In this document: in pieces, positions 32,732 through 40,602 of the stretch | How positions within the stretch are numbered: position 1 is the first letter of the stretch | Layout: every line of letters begins with the position of its first letter | DNA from: Hamadaea sp013361475 | GTDB lineage: Bacteria; Actinomycetota; Actinomycetes; Mycobacteriales; Micromonosporaceae | Direction of reading: 5' to 3' | NCBI RefSeq assembly: GCF_040654195.1 | Contig: NZ_JBFAHM010000010.1 | Location: 248,001 to 312,000 of the forward strand | DNA length: 64,000 nt | Position numbers and translations under genes: made by a program | The notes under the pieces: generated by a model | Seen by the model: only the letters and a program-made list of their open reading frames with translations | The model's database searches: none | Told to the model about the DNA's origin: nothing

Positions 32732-33899
32732 AGTCTCGCAGCGCGCCGGAGCGCTCGGCCGGTTCGGCGAATACGGCGGACGCTACGTCCCGGAATCCCT
32801 CATCCCCGCCTGTCAGGCCGTGGCGGAGGCGTTCGCCGAGGCGTGGGCCGATCCCGGCTTCCGCGGCAGCCTCAGCGCACTACTGTCCGCGTACGCGGGC
32901 CGCCCCACCCCGCTGACGCCGGCCCTGCGGCTGTCGGCCGATCTCGGGGTGACCGTGCTGCTCAAGCGGGAGGACTTGACGCACACCGGGTCGCACAAGA
33001 TCAACAACGTCCTGGGGCAGGCGTTGCTGGCCCGCCGCATGGGGCGTACGCGCCTCATCGCGGAGACCGGAGCGGGCATGCACGGCGTCGCGACCGCCAC
33101 CGCCGGGGCGTTGCTGGGCCTGCCGGTCAAGGTGTTCATGGGCGAACGAGACATCGACCGCCAGGCGCACAACGTCTTCCGGATGCGGCTGCTGGGCGCC
33201 GAAGTCGTGCCGGTCACCACCGGCAGCCGTACGCTCAAGGACGCGACCAGCGAGGCGATGCGCCACTGGGTCTCCGACGCCGACGAGGCGTACTACTGCG
33301 TCGGTTCGGTCATCGGACCGCATCCCTACCCGACGATGGTCCGCGAGTTCCAGCGCGTCATCGGAGACGAGGCCCGGCGGCAGTGCGCGGCCGAGCTGTC
33401 CAGCGCGGTCCCCGATTACGTCGTCGCCTGCGTCGGCGGGGGCAGCAATGCCGCGGGCACCTTCGCGGGGTTCATCGACACGCCGGCCCAGCTCATCGGG
33501 GTGGAGGCCGAAGGCGGTTCCGGCGCCTCGCACGGGGAGATCGGCGTCCTGCACGGTTTCCAGTCCCTGTTCCTCCAGGACGAGCACGGGCAGATCAAGG
33601 AGGCGCACTCGATCGCGGCCGGGCTGGACTACCCCGGCGTCGGGCCGGAGCACGCGTACCTGCGTGATCTCGGTCGCGCCAAGTATGTGACCGTCTCGGA
33701 CGAGGAGGCGATCGCGGCCGCCGTCCGGCTGGCTCGGGCGGAAGGCGTACTGCCCGCCATCGAGTCGGCGCACGCGCTCGCCTGGGTCGTCCGCGCCGCC
33801 GGTACGCCTGACCTGCCCAGCGGCTCGACCGTGCTCGTGACGCTCTCCGGCCGGGGCGACAAGGACATCGCCACGCTGATCGCGGAGGCAGAGCTGTGA
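32718..33899 (+). CDS. trpB: Tryptophan synthase beta chain (variant)
   Basis: This 393-residue PLP enzyme condenses indole and serine. The PLP Lys lies in THTGSHKINN, and the phosphate loop GGGSNAAGTF is present. The loop that binds the serine carboxylate reads ETGAGMHG; the usual form is ETGAGQHG, so a conserved Gln is Met here. LGTAAGPHPYP is VGSVIGPHPYP. It overlaps trpA by 4 bp. No other trp genes are near, so this is a stand-alone trpBA pair, perhaps a second copy with an altered role. The mRNA appears leaderless. Confidence 0.88.
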   Translation: MSSITVSQRAGALGRFGEYGGRYVPESLIPACQAVAEAFAEAWADPGFRGSLSALLSAYAGRPTPLTPALRLSADLGVTVLLKREDLTHTGSHKINNVLGQALLARRMGRTRLIAETGAGMHGVATATAGALLGLPVKVFMGERDIDRQAHNVFRMRLLGAEVVPVTTGSRTLKDATSEAMRHWVSDADEAYYCVGSVIGPHPYPTMVREFQRVIGDEARRQCAAELSSAVPDYVVACVGGGSNAAGTFAGFIDTPAQLIGVEAEGGSGASHGEIGVLHGFQSLFLQDEHGQIKEAHSIAAGLDYPGVGPEHAYLRDLGRAKYVTVSDEEAIAAAVRLARAEGVLPAIESAHALAWVVRAAGTPDLPSGSTVLVTLSGRGDKDIATLIAEAEL

Positions 33900-34606
33900 C
33901 GAAGCTGCTGATGCCCTACCTCACCGGCGGCGTCGTGCCGGGCTGGACGGCGTACCTGCGGGCGTTCGAGGACGCCGGGGCCGACCTGATCGAGGTCGGG
34001 CTGCCGTTCTCCGACCCCACAGTGGACGGACCGACGATCCAGGAGGCCTCGGACGCCGCGCTCGCCCGGGGCGCGACCCCCGCCTCGATCCTCGCGGATC
34101 TGGCCGCCGACCGGGTCGGCATTCCGCTCGTCGCCAGCACCTACGCCAATCTCGCCCTCCGGCCGGGGTTCGGCGAAGCGCTCACGGCGGCCGGGGTCAC
34201 CGGCTTGATCGTGCCTGATCTGCCGCTCGACGAGCTCGATCAGCTGACCGCGCCCGGGATCGCGGTCAGCCTGCTCGCCTCCCCCGCCATCCCGGACGAC
34301 CGGCTGGCTGAGATCGGCCGCCGCAGTCAGGGCTTCGTCTACGCCGTCTCGATCATGGGCACCACCGGCGAACGCGACCGTCTGGCCCCGTCGGCGGTGA
34401 CGCTCGCGGCCCGGGTCAAGCAGGTCACCGACCTGCCTGTCCTGATCGGCTTCGGCATCTCCAGCCCGGACCAGGCAGCCGAGGCGGCCGAGGTCGCCGA
34501 CGGGGTGATCGTCGGAGCTGCCGTCATGCGGCGGATCCTCGACGGCGCCAGTCCCTCTGACCTCGGCGCCTTCATTCATTCACTCCGAACCGCCCTCATG
34601 GTTTGA
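33896..34606 (+). CDS. trpA: Tryptophan synthase alpha chain (variant)
   Basis: This 236-residue TIM barrel cleaves indole-3-glycerol phosphate and channels indole to TrpB. The catalytic Glu is in IEVGLPFSDP and the Asp in VDGPTIQ. The phosphate-site segment reads GVIVGAAVM; most TrpA proteins have a Ser (VGSA). The N-terminal loop is YLTGGVVPGW, unlike the usual TAGDP. It is translationally coupled to trpB by GTGA. Its TGA stop is the first codon of a family B repeat. Confidence 0.87.
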   Translation: MTKLLMPYLTGGVVPGWTAYLRAFEDAGADLIEVGLPFSDPTVDGPTIQEASDAALARGATPASILADLAADRVGIPLVASTYANLALRPGFGEALTAAGVTGLIVPDLPLDELDQLTAPGIAVSLLASPAIPDDRLAEIGRRSQGFVYAVSIMGTTGERDRLAPSAVTLAARVKQVTDLPVLIGFGISSPDQAAEAAEVADGVIVGAAVMRRILDGASPSDLGAFIHSLRTALMV

Positions 34607-34676
34607 TCATTGCGTCAGCCATGCTGTTTCAACGGACATTCTGTCGCGCGAAACGACATGGCTGACGCGATGATCA
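34604..34676. repeat. Intergenic inverted repeat family B, copy 3 (73 bp)
   Basis: TGATCATTGCGTCAGCCATG pairs with the right arm ending GGCTGACGCGATGATCA. The centre again holds TTTCAACGGACATT. The leading TGA is the trpA stop codon. Confidence 0.85.
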
Positions 34677-34693
34677 CGGAAGGAGGGAGCGGC

Positions 34694-35425
34694 GTGGTGA
34701 GGTATCGGGAAATCGCCGGCGATCTCGCCGCGAAGATCCGCGACGGCCACTACGCCCCCGGCGAGGCGCTGCCCGCCCAACGGGAGCTGAGCCAGGCCTA
34801 CGGCGTCACCCTCATGACGCTGCGGCAGGCGCTGCGCGAGCTGAGCGCCGACGGACTCATCGTCCAGCAGCCGGGCAAAGGCACCTTTGTCGCACCGCCC
34901 CATTTGGCGTACCAGCTGGGATCTTTGCGGAGCTTCGCCGACGACCTGCGCGAGCAGGGCCACGAGGTCCGCACCACGGTGATCTCCCGCGCACAGCGCC
35001 GCGTGCCCGCGCACATCGCGGCGCGGCTGCGGGTCCGCGAGACCGAGACCGCCCTGCGGCTGGAACGGGTCCGCGCATTCGCCGGCCGCCGCGCCATCCA
35101 TCAGATCTCCTGGGTACGCGAGCCGCACGCGGACCGGTTACGTAACGTGGATTTCACCAGCGTGAGCCTGTATGCGGCCCTGGCCGACCAGGGGGTGGCG
35201 GTGGCCCGGGCGGCGGAGACGATCCGGCCGGCGGCGCTCGACGCGGACGTTGCCCGGCACCTCGACGACGACGAAGGCGTCCCCGTGCTCGTCAGCGACC
35301 GGATCACCTACGCGCCCGACGGCACGGCCCTGGTGGCGGACCGGGCGACGATGCTCGGCAGCATGATGCAGATCACCGCGGACCGGGCCGCCACCGGCCT
35401 CTCCCTCACCTGGCGCCCCACCTAG
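34694..35425 (+). CDS. GntR family regulator, HutC/UTRA type
   Basis: This is a 243-residue regulator. A GntR winged HTH (EALPAQRELSQAYGVTLMT, then PGKGTFVAPP) at ~1-70 is followed by a UTRA effector domain (~85-240). That fold usually binds sugar phosphates, histidine-pathway metabolites or similar small molecules. The GTG at 34694 lies 7 nt after AGGAGG. It is separated from trpA by a family B repeat. Its target is not evident; the divergent-free context gives no partner. Confidence 0.85.
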   Translation: MVRYREIAGDLAAKIRDGHYAPGEALPAQRELSQAYGVTLMTLRQALRELSADGLIVQQPGKGTFVAPPHLAYQLGSLRSFADDLREQGHEVRTTVISRAQRRVPAHIAARLRVRETETALRLERVRAFAGRRAIHQISWVREPHADRLRNVDFTSVSLYAALADQGVAVARAAETIRPAALDADVARHLDDDEGVPVLVSDRITYAPDGTALVADRATMLGSMMQITADRAATGLSLTWRPT

Positions 35426-35433
35426 CGGTTTTT

Positions 35434-35520
35434 GGGGCGCGATCATGAACTTGTCGTCGTGATCGACCGGCGTGTCGTGTCCGGAGCGCCCTGATCGACT
35501 CCCCGACAGCGTGATCGACT
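35434..35520. repeat. Intergenic segment with three TGATCGAC repeats
   Basis: TGATCGAC occurs at 35460-35467, 35492-35499 and 35512-35519, after GCGATCATGAACTTGTCGTC. The spacing is irregular (32 and 20 bp). This lies between the convergent GntR/UTRA and hydrolase genes and could be another short dispersed repeat. Confidence 0.4.
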
Positions 35521-35527
35521 ACGCCGG

Positions 35528-37042
35528 TCAGGTGCCGTCGGCGCAGGCGGCGACGCCCGGCGTCGCAGTCGTGAGGAATGCCAGCTCGGCGTCGCGTACG
35601 CAGGGCGAGTTGAAGTACGCGATGTGCGCGTCGCCTTCGTAGGTCACCGTCGTGCTGCCCTCGATCTGGTTCGCGACCGGCGTCGCGAGGTCATAGGGGG
35701 CGAGCGGGTTGTGCCGCGTGAGCACCAGCAACGTCGGCGGTGCATCGTGGACGACCACCGGCCGCCGGGGCGCCACGGAGGTAACCGGCCAGCCTTGGCA
35801 GCCGCTCACGTAGTCCCACGAATCGGAGACGCCACCGGTGTGCGGGGCGAGCTGCGCGAGTTCGCGGCGCAGCGCCTGGAACTCGGCGTACGTGGTGATG
35901 TCGCGCGGGAAGTCGACACAGCCACCGGCGCGGTAGGGGTGGTAGTACGCGGGCGCGAGCGTCGTCGCGTACGCCCCGGCCCAGCCGGTCGTGTCCCCGG
36001 TACGCAGATTCGCGAGGGCGTACGCGAGATCGATCCAGCCGCCGTAGCCGGCCGGGATCGTGCCGTTCTCCAGCACGTACATCACGATGTAGCCGATCTC
36101 CTCACCGGTGATCGCGTGATCGAGCCCGTCGACCGGCAGCGGTACCCGATTCGCCCGCTCGACGATCTCGTCGTAGATCGCGGGGATGTCCTGCCCGTGC
36201 AGGGCACAGCTCGGATCGCGGCCACACCAGGCGACGAAGCGGCCGAACGCCTCCTCCGTCTCGTGTACCTGGGTGCGTACGTAGGTCGCGGTGGGCACGG
36301 TGTGGTCCAGTGGGCCGTCGAGCACCAGCGCCCGGATCCGATCCGGGAAGAGCTGCGCATAGGTTTGCGCGAGGAGGCTCGCGTACGTCCAGGCGAACCA
36401 GGTCAGCTGGGACTCCCCCAGCGCCGCCCGTAGCGCCTCGGCGTCCCGGGCCTGCGTCTCCGCGTCCAGGTGCCGGATCAGGTCCTGGTCGCAGCTCGCG
36501 GCCGCGGCCCGATTGTGCTTGAGCAGCTTGACGTAGCCCGCGAGGTCGGCCGGGAAACGGCTGACCGCGGGGTCGTTGAAGGGCCGGGCGCAGTCCAGCG
36601 AGGCACTGTGGACGGTCGCGTCGGCCGAACCGTAGGTGAGATCGACTCCGCCGCCGCGCGGGTCGATCCCGACGATGTCGAACCGGTCGACCAGCTCCGG
36701 CAGCAGCCCGAGCCCGCCGTGCCACGGGGTGGCCACCTGGTTGACGACCGAGACTCCGGCGCCCGGCACGAAGAGCAGGGTGCCGATCTTGTGAGCCGGG
36801 TCGGCGGCGGGATGCCGGGCCACGGCCAGGTTGATCTTCCGGCCGGTCGGCCGCGACCAATCCAGTGGTACGCGCAACCACGCGCACTGGGCGGTCTGGT
36901 CGGTCGCCGGGCCACAGGTTGTCCAGCTCAGGCTGGACTCCCGGGACGCCGCCGGAGCGGCTCCGGCCGTTGTCACCGTTGTGGCCGTCGTGGCCGTTGT
37001 GGCCAGCAGTGCTGCGGCGAGTGCGATGCGGAGGGGGTGCAT
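35528..37042 (-). CDS. Secreted TAP-like alpha/beta hydrolase with altered catalytic residues
   Basis: This 504-residue protein has a Thr/Ala-rich signal peptide and the tripeptidyl-aminopeptidase-like fold: TLLFVPGAG, FDIVGIDPRGGGVD, and a C-terminal TAP domain ending in NSPCVRDAE. The usual nucleophile elbow GxSYG(T) reads FAWTYASLLAQTYAQLFP, so the Ser is Thr and both Gly are Ala. The usual LDPxTP Asp segment reads HNPLAPYD, so the Asp also seems to be Asn. It may be a non-catalytic homologue or use Thr. Divergent from a PadR regulator that probably controls it. Confidence 0.82.
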   Translation of the reverse strand: MHPLRIALAAALLATTATTATTVTTAGAAPAASRESSLSWTTCGPATDQTAQCAWLRVPLDWSRPTGRKINLAVARHPAADPAHKIGTLLFVPGAGVSVVNQVATPWHGGLGLLPELVDRFDIVGIDPRGGGVDLTYGSADATVHSASLDCARPFNDPAVSRFPADLAGYVKLLKHNRAAAASCDQDLIRHLDAETQARDAEALRAALGESQLTWFAWTYASLLAQTYAQLFPDRIRALVLDGPLDHTVPTATYVRTQVHETEEAFGRFVAWCGRDPSCALHGQDIPAIYDEIVERANRVPLPVDGLDHAITGEEIGYIVMYVLENGTIPAGYGGWIDLAYALANLRTGDTTGWAGAYATTLAPAYYHPYRAGGCVDFPRDITTYAEFQALRRELAQLAPHTGGVSDSWDYVSGCQGWPVTSVAPRRPVVVHDAPPTLLVLTRHNPLAPYDLATPVANQIEGSTTVTYEGDAHIAYFNSPCVRDAELAFLTTATPGVAACADGT

Positions 37043-37064
37043 GAGGCGTCTCCTTATGTAGGCG

Positions 37065-37109
37065 GTCTACATGTAGACGGTATGACCATACACCCTACGC
37101 ATGTAGACT
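37065..37109. promoter_or_regulatory. PadR-type operator and leaderless promoter
   Basis: GTCTACATGTAGAC (37065-37078) is a 14-bp palindrome. A half-like copy ATGTAGACTGTC follows at 37101. TAGACT (37104-37109) is a -10 box 6 nt before the PadR GTG. This suits PadR autoregulation and control of the divergent hydrolase gene. Confidence 0.6.
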
Positions 37110-37115
37110 GTCTGC

Positions 37116-37436
37116 GTGCGTCAGGACCTCTTCCGCGGCCATCTGGAGACGTTGCTGCTGGCCGTCCTCGAAGACGGCCCGCGCCACGGGTACGCCATCA
37201 GTCAGGAACTCGCATCACGGAGCGGCGGCGTCCTGAACTATCCGACCGGCTCCCTCTATCCGGCACTGCGCCGATTGGAGACCGCCGGACTGATTCAGGG
37301 CGCGTGGGCCGGGGACTCCGGACGGCAGCGGCGCACCTACGAACTGACCGCGGCGGGGCGGCGTACGCTCACCGCCGACAAACAGGACTGGCAGCAGTTC
37401 ACCACCGCAGTGGAGTCGGTCCTCCGCCTCGCCTGA
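37116..37436 (+). CDS. PadR family transcriptional regulator
   Basis: This 106-residue winged-helix regulator has HGYAISQELASRSGG, PTGSLYPALRRLETAGLI and RRTYELTAAGRR, all PadR hallmarks. The C-terminal helix is short, as in PadR-s2 proteins. The GTG start appears leaderless. It lies between the divergent hydrolase and a convergent HAAS-domain membrane gene; PadR/HAAS pairs are common and suggest membrane-stress or efflux control. Confidence 0.88.
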   Translation: MRQDLFRGHLETLLLAVLEDGPRHGYAISQELASRSGGVLNYPTGSLYPALRRLETAGLIQGAWAGDSGRQRRTYELTAAGRRTLTADKQDWQQFTTAVESVLRLA

Positions 37437-37453
37437 GCCGCTGGACGCGTTGA

Positions 37454-37518
37454 GCGCCAGATCAGGGATCTCGGTCGAATCTTGGTCCAAGATTCGACCG
37501 AGATCCCTGATCCAGCGC
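37454..37518. repeat. Intergenic hairpin repeat family A, copy 5
   Basis: GATCAGGGATCTCGGTCGA plus ATCTTGG pairs perfectly (26 bp) with CCAAGAT plus TCGACCGAGATCCCTGATC. Only one base remains unpaired at the centre, so it would form an almost loop-free hairpin. It lies between the convergent PadR and HAAS genes. Confidence 0.88.
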
Positions 37519-37572
37519 GGACGTAGGCGAGCCCGCCGGGCCAGGGCGGGCGCGCGGGGAAGGTGAGTGGGG

Positions 37573-38220
37573 TTAGGCCGCGAGGCGGGCGGCGTACCAG
37601 GTGCGCCAGGCCGACACGAGGACGGCGGCGAACGGGGCGATCCAGAGCAGCTCGCCCGCGGCGGAGCCCGTCGGCGCGAAGAGGGTGAGCAGCGTACCTG
37701 CGGCGACGGCGCCGAGGACGGTCAGCGTGGACAACGCCGCGGTGGCGCGTACGAGGGTGAGTCGCAGACCGAGACGACGCGTTCCCCAGCCCATCGCGGC
37801 GACCGCGGCGATCGCGGCCGCCAGGGCGGCCTGGACGAAGAGGTCGGTGCAGCGCGCGAATCCGAGGTACAGCGCGCTCGGCTCGGCCGAACCCCAGTCG
37901 GCCTGCCAGTCCGTCATCCGGCCGATCAACTCGGAAAGTCCATAGTGGATGCCGAGCACGGCGAGCAACAGCCACGCCGTACGCCGACCCCGGGCCGCCG
38001 CCAGCACCTCCTGGAACTCCCGGGCCAGCGGCCGAACCGGGCCGAAGTCGGCCACCGCACGGCGCTCCGCCTCCAGCGGGGTCAGACCCGCGTCCCGATA
38101 CGCGTCCGCCGCGTCGGTCAGCGCCTCGCGTACCTCGGTCAGCATGCCGTCCCGGAGTCGGCCGGGACCGCGCAGCCGCCCGGCGAGCGCCCAGACGTAG
38201 TCGTCGACAGCACCGGCCAC
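37573..38220 (-). CDS. Permease-prefix (HAAS) domain membrane protein
   Basis: This is a 215-residue protein. An N-terminal ~70-residue cytosolic HAAS-type helical domain (EVREALTDAADAYRDAGL, then LEAERRAVADFGPVRPLAREF) is followed by four TM helices. Such proteins are usually paired with a PadR regulator, as here in convergent orientation. The GTG start at 38220 was chosen. Function is not established; a sensor or anti-sigma-like role is only a guess. Confidence 0.78.
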   Translation of the reverse strand: MAGAVDDYVWALAGRLRGPGRLRDGMLTEVREALTDAADAYRDAGLTPLEAERRAVADFGPVRPLAREFQEVLAAARGRRTAWLLLAVLGIHYGLSELIGRMTDWQADWGSAEPSALYLGFARCTDLFVQAALAAAIAAVAAMGWGTRRLGLRLTLVRATAALSTLTVLGAVAAGTLLTLFAPTGSAAGELLWIAPFAAVLVSAWRTWYAARLAA

Positions 38221-38341
38221 GTCCCCCAGTCTCGCGCCGCGGCCGCTGTGACGCCATCGGGGAGAACCCTCAGCAGCCGGTCTCGACGCCGCGAGCGGCG
38301 ACGAAGGCCGTCGCGGCGCTGCCGTCCTGGAGTCGAAGCGG

Positions 38342-38962
38342 CTATTCGAAGCGGGCCGGGTCCCCGGCGCCGTAGCGGAGGATCTCCGGCTCGTCGCCGG
38401 ACAGGTCCACCACTGTGGTCGGCTCCGTCCCGCATTCGCCGGAGTCGATGATCGCGTCGATCTGGTGGTCGAGCTGATCCTTGATCTCCCAGCCCTGCGT
38501 CATCGGCTCCTCCTCCCCCGGCAGCAGCAGCGTGCTGGACAGGATCGGCTCCCCCAACTCGTCCAGCAGCGCCTGGGCGACCCGATGGTCCGGGATGCGT
38601 ACGCCGACGGTCTGCTTCTTCGGGTGCATGAGCCGCCGCGGCACTTCCTTGGTGGCCGGGAGGATGAACGTGTAGCTGCCCGGCGTAGCCGCCTTGACCA
38701 GGCGGAACACCGAGTTGCTGATCTTCACGAACTGGCCGAGCTGGGCGAAGTCCCGGCAGACGAGGGTGAAGTGGTGGCGGTCGTCGAGCCGCCGGATCTC
38801 CTTGATCCGCTCCAGGCCGGGGCGATTGCCGAGCTGGATGCCCAGGGCATAGCAGGAGTCGGTCGGGTACGCGATGAGCGCGTCCTCCTTCAGCAGGTCC
38901 ACGACCTGCCGGATGGCCCGGGGCTGAGGGTTGTCCGGGTGAACGTCGAAGTACTTCGCCAC
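38342..38962 (-). CDS. YciO/Sua5 family protein (threonylcarbamoyl-AMP synthase-like)
   Basis: This 206-residue protein has the YrdC fold: IAYPTDSCYALGIQ, then KEIRRLDDRHHFTLVCRD and GVRIPDH. The motif order fits the YciO branch, which binds ATP and threonine poorly, rather than the essential TsaC. It may take part in tRNA t6A synthesis or carry out a related carbamoyl transfer. The GTG start at 38962 lies 9 bp from the TetR stop, so the two may be co-transcribed. Confidence 0.85.
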   Translation of the reverse strand: MAKYFDVHPDNPQPRAIRQVVDLLKEDALIAYPTDSCYALGIQLGNRPGLERIKEIRRLDDRHHFTLVCRDFAQLGQFVKISNSVFRLVKAATPGSYTFILPATKEVPRRLMHPKKQTVGVRIPDHRVAQALLDELGEPILSSTLLLPGEEEPMTQGWEIKDQLDHQIDAIIDSGECGTEPTTVVDLSGDEPEILRYGAGDPARFE

Positions 38963-38971
38963 ACCCGAAGC

Positions 38972-39568
38972 TTACGAGCGGAGGAAGAGGGAGCGGGCGA
39001 GTCTGGCCACTCCTTCGCGGACGCGGTCTTCCCCGATCTCGGCCAGCAGCGCTGAGACGTGGACCGCCGACAGCGACGCGAGCAGGGCGTGCGCCGCGAA
39101 GTCGGGGTCCGGCGTGCCGTCGAGCAGGATCCGGGCGTGCAACTGCCAGAAGCGGTACGCCCCGACGCGGTACCGTGCGCCGGGCGAGGCGGCCTCCGAC
39201 ATCCGCACGACGTCAAGGTTGGCCAGCAGAAAGTCCAGGTACGCCCCGGCGAAAGCGACGAGCCGAGGGCCTGGAGCGGCACCGGGACCGAGTGGCGGCG
39301 GTCCGGACAGGATGCGCTCCTGCAGGTCCCGTTCGGCCTCGTCCAGCACCGCCATGGCCAGGCCGGACTTGTCGCCGAACCGGCGGAACAGGGTGCCCTT
39401 GCCGACGCCGGCCTTCGCGGCGACCTCGTCCATGGTCACCGACTCCGCGCCACGCTCGCGGAACAGGATCGCGGCCGCGTCGAGCACCGCTCGGCGATTG
39501 CGCGCGGCGTCGGCCCGTTCGGCCCGGGCGGGCGTCCGCACCGCGAGAAGGTCCGCCTCCTGAGGCAT
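38972..39568 (-). CDS. TetR family transcriptional regulator
   Basis: This 198-residue regulator has NRRAVLDAAAILFRERGAES and KAGVGKGTLFRRFGDKSGL as its HTH, then a helical ligand domain. The ATG at 39568 follows TACAGT by 6 nt on the minus strand, so the mRNA is probably leaderless and upstream Met codons are not used. No divergent partner gene is obvious; the YciO gene lies directly downstream. Confidence 0.85.
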   Translation of the reverse strand: MPQEADLLAVRTPARAERADAARNRRAVLDAAAILFRERGAESVTMDEVAAKAGVGKGTLFRRFGDKSGLAMAVLDEAERDLQERILSGPPPLGPGAAPGPRLVAFAGAYLDFLLANLDVVRMSEAASPGARYRVGAYRFWQLHARILLDGTPDPDFAAHALLASLSAVHVSALLAEIGEDRVREGVARLARSLFLRS

Positions 39569-39602
39569 AACCGGACTGTAGTCCATCAACGTCGGAGACG
39601 GC

Positions 39603-40553
39603 TCAGGATGCCGCGCGTTTGGCCCGGGCGCGCCGCTTCCCCTCATGCATCGCCTGCACACGGGCGATGGGGATGGTGTGCCCCTCCTCCACGAGACCCG
39701 GATCCAACCGCTGCGGCGGCGGCATCAGCTCGGCCCACGGATCGGCGTCGGCCAGCAGCGGAATCGCCGTGCGTACCGTGAAGTCCGCCGGGGTCACCCG
39801 GTCGAGATCGGCCCAGGGCACCGGGAACGAGACCGGCGTACCAGGGCGAAGTCGCGGACTGTAAGCGGCGACCACAGTGGCCCCGCCCGCGCGCGTCGAG
39901 TCGAGGAAGACCTTGCCCGCGCGGTCCTCGCGGATGAACGCGGTCGTGGCCACCTCGGGGTCGAGCCGCTCCGCGCGGGCCGCGACCGCCCGGGTGGCCG
40001 CCGCGACGTCCTCCGCGCCGGTCTCGCCGTCGAGCGGCACGAACACGTGAACGCCCTTGGCACCGCTGGTCTTGACCGCGCCGGCCATCCCGGCCTGCGC
40101 GAGCACCTCGCGGACCAGGTGCGCGGCGGTCACCGCCCGCGCGAAGCCACCGCCCTCCGGCGGATCCAGGTCCAGGATCAAATGCGTCGGGTACGCCCAG
40201 CGCTCCGCCACGACGAGCGTCGGGTGATATTCGATCGCCCGTTGATTGGCGAACCACAACAGCGTCTGACGATCGTTGCAGAGCGCGTAGGAGACCTCGC
40301 GATGCGACGACTCCGCCCACAGCGACACCGTCTTCACCCAGTCCGGCGTGTACTTGGGAACGTTCTTCTGCATGAACGGATTCTGGCCACGCAGCACCCG
40401 GATCACCGACAGCGGACGATCCCGCAGCACCGGCAGGATTCGCTCCCGCACGGCGTCCAGGTAGTCCACGAGGTCGCGCTTGGTGGCCTCCGCGCCCTCG
40501 AACAGCGACTGGTCCAGGTTGGTCAGCGCGACGCCGGCCCGCTCCTCGCCCAT
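39603..40553 (-). CDS. LigD-type polymerase/primase domain protein (NHEJ)
   Basis: This 316-residue protein is a stand-alone POL/primase domain of the LigD family. The metal-binding motif is LILDLDPPEG near residue 128, with KTSGAKGVHVFVPL and FIREDRAGKVFLD further on. It should add nucleotides at double-strand breaks together with Ku and a separate ligase. There are no ligase or phosphoesterase domains. A second LigD-type gene lies at 44.3-45.9 kb. Confidence 0.88.
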   Translation of the reverse strand: MGEERAGVALTNLDQSLFEGAEATKRDLVDYLDAVRERILPVLRDRPLSVIRVLRGQNPFMQKNVPKYTPDWVKTVSLWAESSHREVSYALCNDRQTLLWFANQRAIEYHPTLVVAERWAYPTHLILDLDPPEGGGFARAVTAAHLVREVLAQAGMAGAVKTSGAKGVHVFVPLDGETGAEDVAAATRAVAARAERLDPEVATTAFIREDRAGKVFLDSTRAGGATVVAAYSPRLRPGTPVSFPVPWADLDRVTPADFTVRTAIPLLADADPWAELMPPPQRLDPGLVEEGHTIPIARVQAMHEGKRRARAKRAAS

Positions 40554-40602
40554 GTCCCGAGGGTAACCAGAACCCCCGACGTTTGGGGTAGCCTCACGCC
40601 TC

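Noticed and set aside
35434..35520. TGATCGAC triplet repeat as a replication origin or DnaA-box cluster
   Set aside because: The units do not match a DnaA box (TTGTCCACA in actinobacteria), and dnaA/dnaN are not nearby.
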